Shown here one piece after another: positions 14,652-17,346 of a stretch of 17,346 nt of DNA. Origin of the DNA: UBA6183 sp964603255. Its GTDB lineage: Bacteria; Bacteroidota; Bacteroidia; UKL13-3. Under the pieces are notes generated by a model. The model had not been told where the DNA came from. It made no database searches and saw only the letters and a program-made list of their open reading frames with translations. Numbering within the stretch: the first letter of the stretch is position 1; every line of letters starts with the position of its first letter. The translations under genes and the position numbers were made by a program. The stretch covers positions 1 to 17,346 of the forward strand of contig CAZRVA010000049.1 in assembly GCA_964603255.1 (NCBI GenBank), written 5' to 3'.

Positions 14652-15881
14652 ATGAGTACTGAGAAAGCTGTTTCAACTGCCGAGTTTCATAAGGCAAACA
14701 AACCTGATTTATACACCCATCCTGATTATTATTTGATGGATGAATTACTTACCGAGGAGCACAAATTGGTGCGCAACATGGTAAGAGATTATGTGAAGAA
14801 AGAATTGTCGCCAATTATTGAAGACATGGCTCAACAAGCTAAGTTTAACTATGCCATGGTAAAACAATTGGGCGACTTAGGTTGCTTTGGTCCGCAATTG
14901 CCAGTTGAATACGGTTGTGGTGGCATGGATTATATTACTTACGGTTTAATGATGCAAGAATTGGAGCGTTGCGATTCGGGCGTTCGTTCTACTGCATCTG
15001 TTCAAGGTTCGTTAGTAATGTACCCGATTTACAAATTTGGTAGCGAGGAACAAAAACACAAATACTTACCCAAGTTAGCTAAAGGCGAATGGTTAGGTTG
15101 CTTTGGTTTAACAGAGCCTAATCATGGTTCGAACCCGGCTGGCATGACTACCAATTTCCGTGATGCAGGCGATGGAAAACATGTGATTTTGAATGGAGCA
15201 AAAATGTGGATTTCAAACTCACCTTATGCTGATGTTGCTGTTGTTTGGGCTAAAAACGAACAAGGTAAAATTAAAGGTTTAATTGTTGAGCGTGGTATGG
15301 AAGGCTTTAGCACTCCGGAAACACATAACAAATGGAGTTTACGTGCAAGTGCAACAGGTGAGTTGGTATTTAGCGATGTAAAAGTTCCGATAGAAAATAT
15401 ATTACCGGGTGTAGAAGGTTTAAAAGGCCCTTTAACTTGCTTAAACAGCGCGCGTTATGGTATTAGCTGGGGTGCATTAGGCGCTGCTATGGATTGCTAC
15501 GATACTGCTTTGCGTTACAGCAAAGAGCGTATTCAGTTTGGTAAACCAATTGCAGGTTTCCAATTACAACAAAAGAAATTAGCCGAAATGATTACCGAAA
15601 TTACCAAAGCACAATTATTAACTTGGCGCTTAGGTGTATTGATGAATGAAGGCAGAGCAACTCCGGCACAAATTAGTATGGCTAAACGTAACAATGTGGA
15701 GTTGGCATTAAACGTAGCTCGTGATGCCCGCCAAATGTTAGGTGGTATGGGTATTACAGGCGAGTATCCAATTATGCGCCACATGATGAATTTAGAATCG
15801 GTGGTAACTTATGAAGGCACACACGACATTCACTTGTTAATAACCGGTATGGATATTACAGGTGAAAATGCTTTTGCATAA
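14652..15881 (+). CDS. gcdH: Glutaryl-CoA dehydrogenase-like acyl-CoA dehydrogenase
   Basis: A 409-residue flavoprotein of the acyl-CoA dehydrogenase family that resembles glutaryl-CoA dehydrogenase (GCDH) more than other branches. Shared signatures are ELERCDSGVRSTASVQGSL, with the Glu and Arg that bind the glutaryl carboxylate, then CFGLTEPNHGSNP (FAD and substrate loop), NKWSLRASATGEL, CLNSARYGISWGALGA, and TYEGTHDIHLLITG in which Glu388 is the expected catalytic base next to Tyr387. GCDH oxidises and decarboxylates glutaryl-CoA to crotonyl-CoA in lysine and tryptophan breakdown, passing electrons to ETF. The carboxylate-binding residues argue for the glutaryl specificity, but no pathway neighbours are present to confirm it. 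It is transcribed alone from the folB-gcdH divergent gap, with a hairpin 25 bases after the stop. Confidence 0.87.
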   Translation: MSTEKAVSTAEFHKANKPDLYTHPDYYLMDELLTEEHKLVRNMVRDYVKKELSPIIEDMAQQAKFNYAMVKQLGDLGCFGPQLPVEYGCGGMDYITYGLMMQELERCDSGVRSTASVQGSLVMYPIYKFGSEEQKHKYLPKLAKGEWLGCFGLTEPNHGSNPAGMTTNFRDAGDGKHVILNGAKMWISNSPYADVAVVWAKNEQGKIKGLIVERGMEGFSTPETHNKWSLRASATGELVFSDVKVPIENILPGVEGLKGPLTCLNSARYGISWGALGAAMDCYDTALRYSKERIQFGKPIAGFQLQQKKLAEMITEITKAQLLTWRLGVLMNEGRATPAQISMAKRNNVELALNVARDARQMLGGMGITGEYPIMRHMMNLESVVTYEGTHDIHLLITGMDITGENAFA

Positions 15882-15905
15882 AAATTATTTATTGTAATAT
15901 TGAAT

Positions 15906-15936
15906 CATAAAGACGCATCATCGATGCGTCTTTATG
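15906..15936. terminator. Perfect 14-bp hairpin, probable terminator
   Basis: CATAAAGACGCATC (15906-15919) and its exact complement (15923-15936) are separated by three bases. It lies 24 bases after the gcdH stop and just before the phosphohexomutase gene. There is no clean T run after the stem (TGTGTGTTT follows), so it might act as an mRNA-stabilising or attenuating hairpin instead. Confidence 0.55.
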
Positions 15937-15960
15937 TGTGTTTAAAGGATAACAAACTAT

Positions 15961-17346
15961 ATGTATCAAATAAAATTTGGAACCGATGGATGGCGTGGCA
16001 TTATTGCTGCCGAGTTTAATGTAGATAATGTAAAGCGTGTAGCACAAGGAACAGCTGCTTACATTAAGCAAAACCATGCTAATAATTTAAGTATTGTATT
16101 AGGCCATGATTGCCGTTTTGCAGGCGAATTGTTTGCAGAAACTGTTGCACAAGTTATGTGTGCCAATGGCATAAAAGTAAAATTGGCTAAAGGTTTTGTG
16201 TCAACCCCAATGGTAAGTTTAGGTGCAGTAAAACATGGTGCTGCCTTAGGTGTAATTATTACTGCAAGCCATAACCCACCTGCCTACAGTGGTTACAAAC
16301 TTAAAGCACATTATGGTGGACCAAGTAGTCCGGCTGTGATTGATGCGGTAGAAGCAGCCATACCAAATAATTTGGTTGAAACAACTTTAACTCCCATAGA
16401 TGAGTTGGTAAAATCGGGCATGGTTACTTATGTTGATTTGGAAACTCTTTACATTGATGAAGTAAAAGCAAGTTTTGATTTGGCTGCGATTAAAAACAGC
16501 GGAATGAAATTTGGTTACGATGCCATGTATGGTGCCGGCCAAAACGTAATGAAAGCCTTATTTCCTGAGGCTTATTTATTGCATTGCGAACATAACCCAA
16601 GTTTTTACGGGCAAGCTCCTGAGCCTATTCATAAAAACTTAGCAGAGTTTAGTGCAGCCATTAAACAACGTGGCGATATTGATTGTGGTTTAGTTACCGA
16701 TGGCGATGCTGATAGAATTGGTTTGTACAACAAAAAAGGTGAGTTTGTTGATTCGCATCACATCATTCTTTTATTGGTGCATTACCTGCATAAATACAAA
16801 GGTATGAGTGGCAAAGTAATTACTACTTTCTCGGCAACATCAAAAATTACAGCGTTGGCAAAAGCCTATGGTTTAGATATTGAAATCACCAAAATTGGCT
16901 TTAAATACATTTGCGAAAAAATGGTTACCGAAAACGTATTGGTAGGTGGCGAAGAAAGTGGAGGTATAGCCATTAAAGGATTTATACCGGAGCGCGATGG
17001 TATTTGGATTGGCTTAACCCTTTGGGAGTTTATGGCCAAAACAGGTAAGAGTTTGGATGATTTGATTAAAGAAGTGTATGAGGTAGTAGGCAGCTTTGCC
17101 ATGGGCCGAATTGATTTACACATTACCGAAGAAATTAAACAAAACGTATTGGCCAATTGCAAAGCCGGTAAGTATACGACTTTCGGAAATTACACCATTG
17201 AAAAGGTAGAAGACTTGGATGGTTTTAAATTTCATTTAAAAAACAACGATGTCTCACACTCCGAAGCTTCAGCGAAGGAGTGGGTAATGATAAGAGCAAG
17301 TGGAACAGAGCCTGTATTACGTGTATACAGCGAATCGTCAACGCAA
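15961..17346 (+). CDS. Phosphoglucomutase/phosphomannomutase-family enzyme, 3' end outside the window
   Basis: The reading frame stays open for 462 codons to the window edge, so only the extreme C-terminus is missing. It starts MYQIKFGTDGWRG, the standard opening of alpha-D-phosphohexomutases. TASHNP at 101-106 carries the phospho-serine (Ser103), DGDADR at 247-252 provides the metal-binding Asp residues, GGEESGG (329-335) is the sugar-binding loop, and RASGTEP (445-451) is the phosphate-binding loop. These enzymes interconvert hexose 1- and 6-phosphates and so feed sugar-nucleotide synthesis; glucose, mannose or glucosamine specificity cannot be told. A possible ribosome site AAAGGA lies 11 bases before the ATG. 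Between the HLKNN segment and EWVMIRASG an apparent extra stretch of about ten residues (430-439) coincides with a DNA palindrome, described under findings. Confidence 0.92.
   Translation, partial: MYQIKFGTDGWRGIIAAEFNVDNVKRVAQGTAAYIKQNHANNLSIVLGHDCRFAGELFAETVAQVMCANGIKVKLAKGFVSTPMVSLGAVKHGAALGVIITASHNPPAYSGYKLKAHYGGPSSPAVIDAVEAAIPNNLVETTLTPIDELVKSGMVTYVDLETLYIDEVKASFDLAAIKNSGMKFGYDAMYGAGQNVMKALFPEAYLLHCEHNPSFYGQAPEPIHKNLAEFSAAIKQRGDIDCGLVTDGDADRIGLYNKKGEFVDSHHIILLLVHYLHKYKGMSGKVITTFSATSKITALAKAYGLDIEITKIGFKYICEKMVTENVLVGGEESGGIAIKGFIPERDGIWIGLTLWEFMAKTGKSLDDLIKEVYEVVGSFAMGRIDLHITEEIKQNVLANCKAGKYTTFGNYTIEKVEDLDGFKFHLKNNDVSHSEASAKEWVMIRASGTEPVLRVYSESSTQ
17257..17282. repeat. Palindromic element inside the phosphohexomutase gene
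   Basis: CACTCC at 17257-17262 and GGAGTG at 17277-17282 are inverted arms around a core that contains the palindrome GAAGCTTC and an overlapping CTTC-AGC-GAAG hairpin. It codes for a short polar stretch (SHSEASAKE) just before the conserved phosphate-binding loop. Such dense nested symmetry is unusual within a coding sequence. Confidence 0.5.

Noticed and set aside
15889..16077. Minus-strand open frame before and across the phosphohexomutase start
   Set aside because: It overlaps the hairpin at 15906-15936 and the certain start of the mutase gene; its translation is low in features.
1..17346. CRISPR arrays, tRNA or rRNA genes, insertion sequences
   Set aside because: I looked for regular direct repeats, cloverleaf-like segments and transposase frames on both strands and saw none.

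Overview
The window is AT-rich bacterial DNA that looks like Bacteroidota (Bacteroidetes). The evidence is a complete alternative complex III (act) operon of the Bacteroidota type, a LytS/LytTR-type two-component pair, promoter-like TAnnTTTG boxes, and start codons mostly lacking Shine-Dalgarno sequences. I cannot assign a genus. Nearly all of the DNA is coding, and I found no rRNA, tRNA, CRISPR array, insertion sequence or phage gene.

Layout. (1) Positions 1-1241, minus strand: a possible small ORF, a LytS/YehU-type sensor histidine kinase, and the first codons of its partner response regulator, joined by an ATGA overlap and cut by the window edge. (2) Positions 1447-5340, plus strand: a glycan-priming cassette of a DegT-family sugar aminotransferase, a PglC-like phosphoglycosyl transferase and a long FlaA1/WbpM-type nucleotide-sugar 4,6-dehydratase, closed by a strong terminator. 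Together they could turn a UDP-HexNAc into a 4-amino-6-deoxy sugar and load it onto undecaprenyl phosphate as the first sugar of a surface polysaccharide or glycoprotein glycan. (3) Positions 5583-13982, plus strand: actABCDEF, the quinol:cytochrome c (or oxidase) oxidoreductase that replaces the bc1 complex. ActC and ActF are NrfD-like membrane subunits, ActB carries the Fe-S clusters, ActA and ActE carry haems c, and ActD is a small membrane subunit. The operon ends at a clear terminator right after actF; no cytochrome oxidase genes follow. (4) Positions 14040-14190: a short intergenic stretch crowded with inverted repeats, possibly a REP-like element. (5) Positions 14194-14541, minus strand: folB. 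(6) Positions 14652-15881, plus strand: a glutaryl-CoA dehydrogenase-like acyl-CoA dehydrogenase, followed by a perfect 14-bp hairpin. (7) Position 15961 to the end, plus strand: a phosphoglucomutase/phosphomannomutase-family gene, cut by the window edge.

Most of the window is core metabolism of known families. I see no convincing new multi-gene system. The points most worth a second look are a palindrome that appears to be inserted in frame in the phosphohexomutase gene, the inverted-repeat cluster behind the act operon, the six-haem ActA, the histidine-rich tails of ActB and ActC, and the aminotransferase/transferase/dehydratase cassette.
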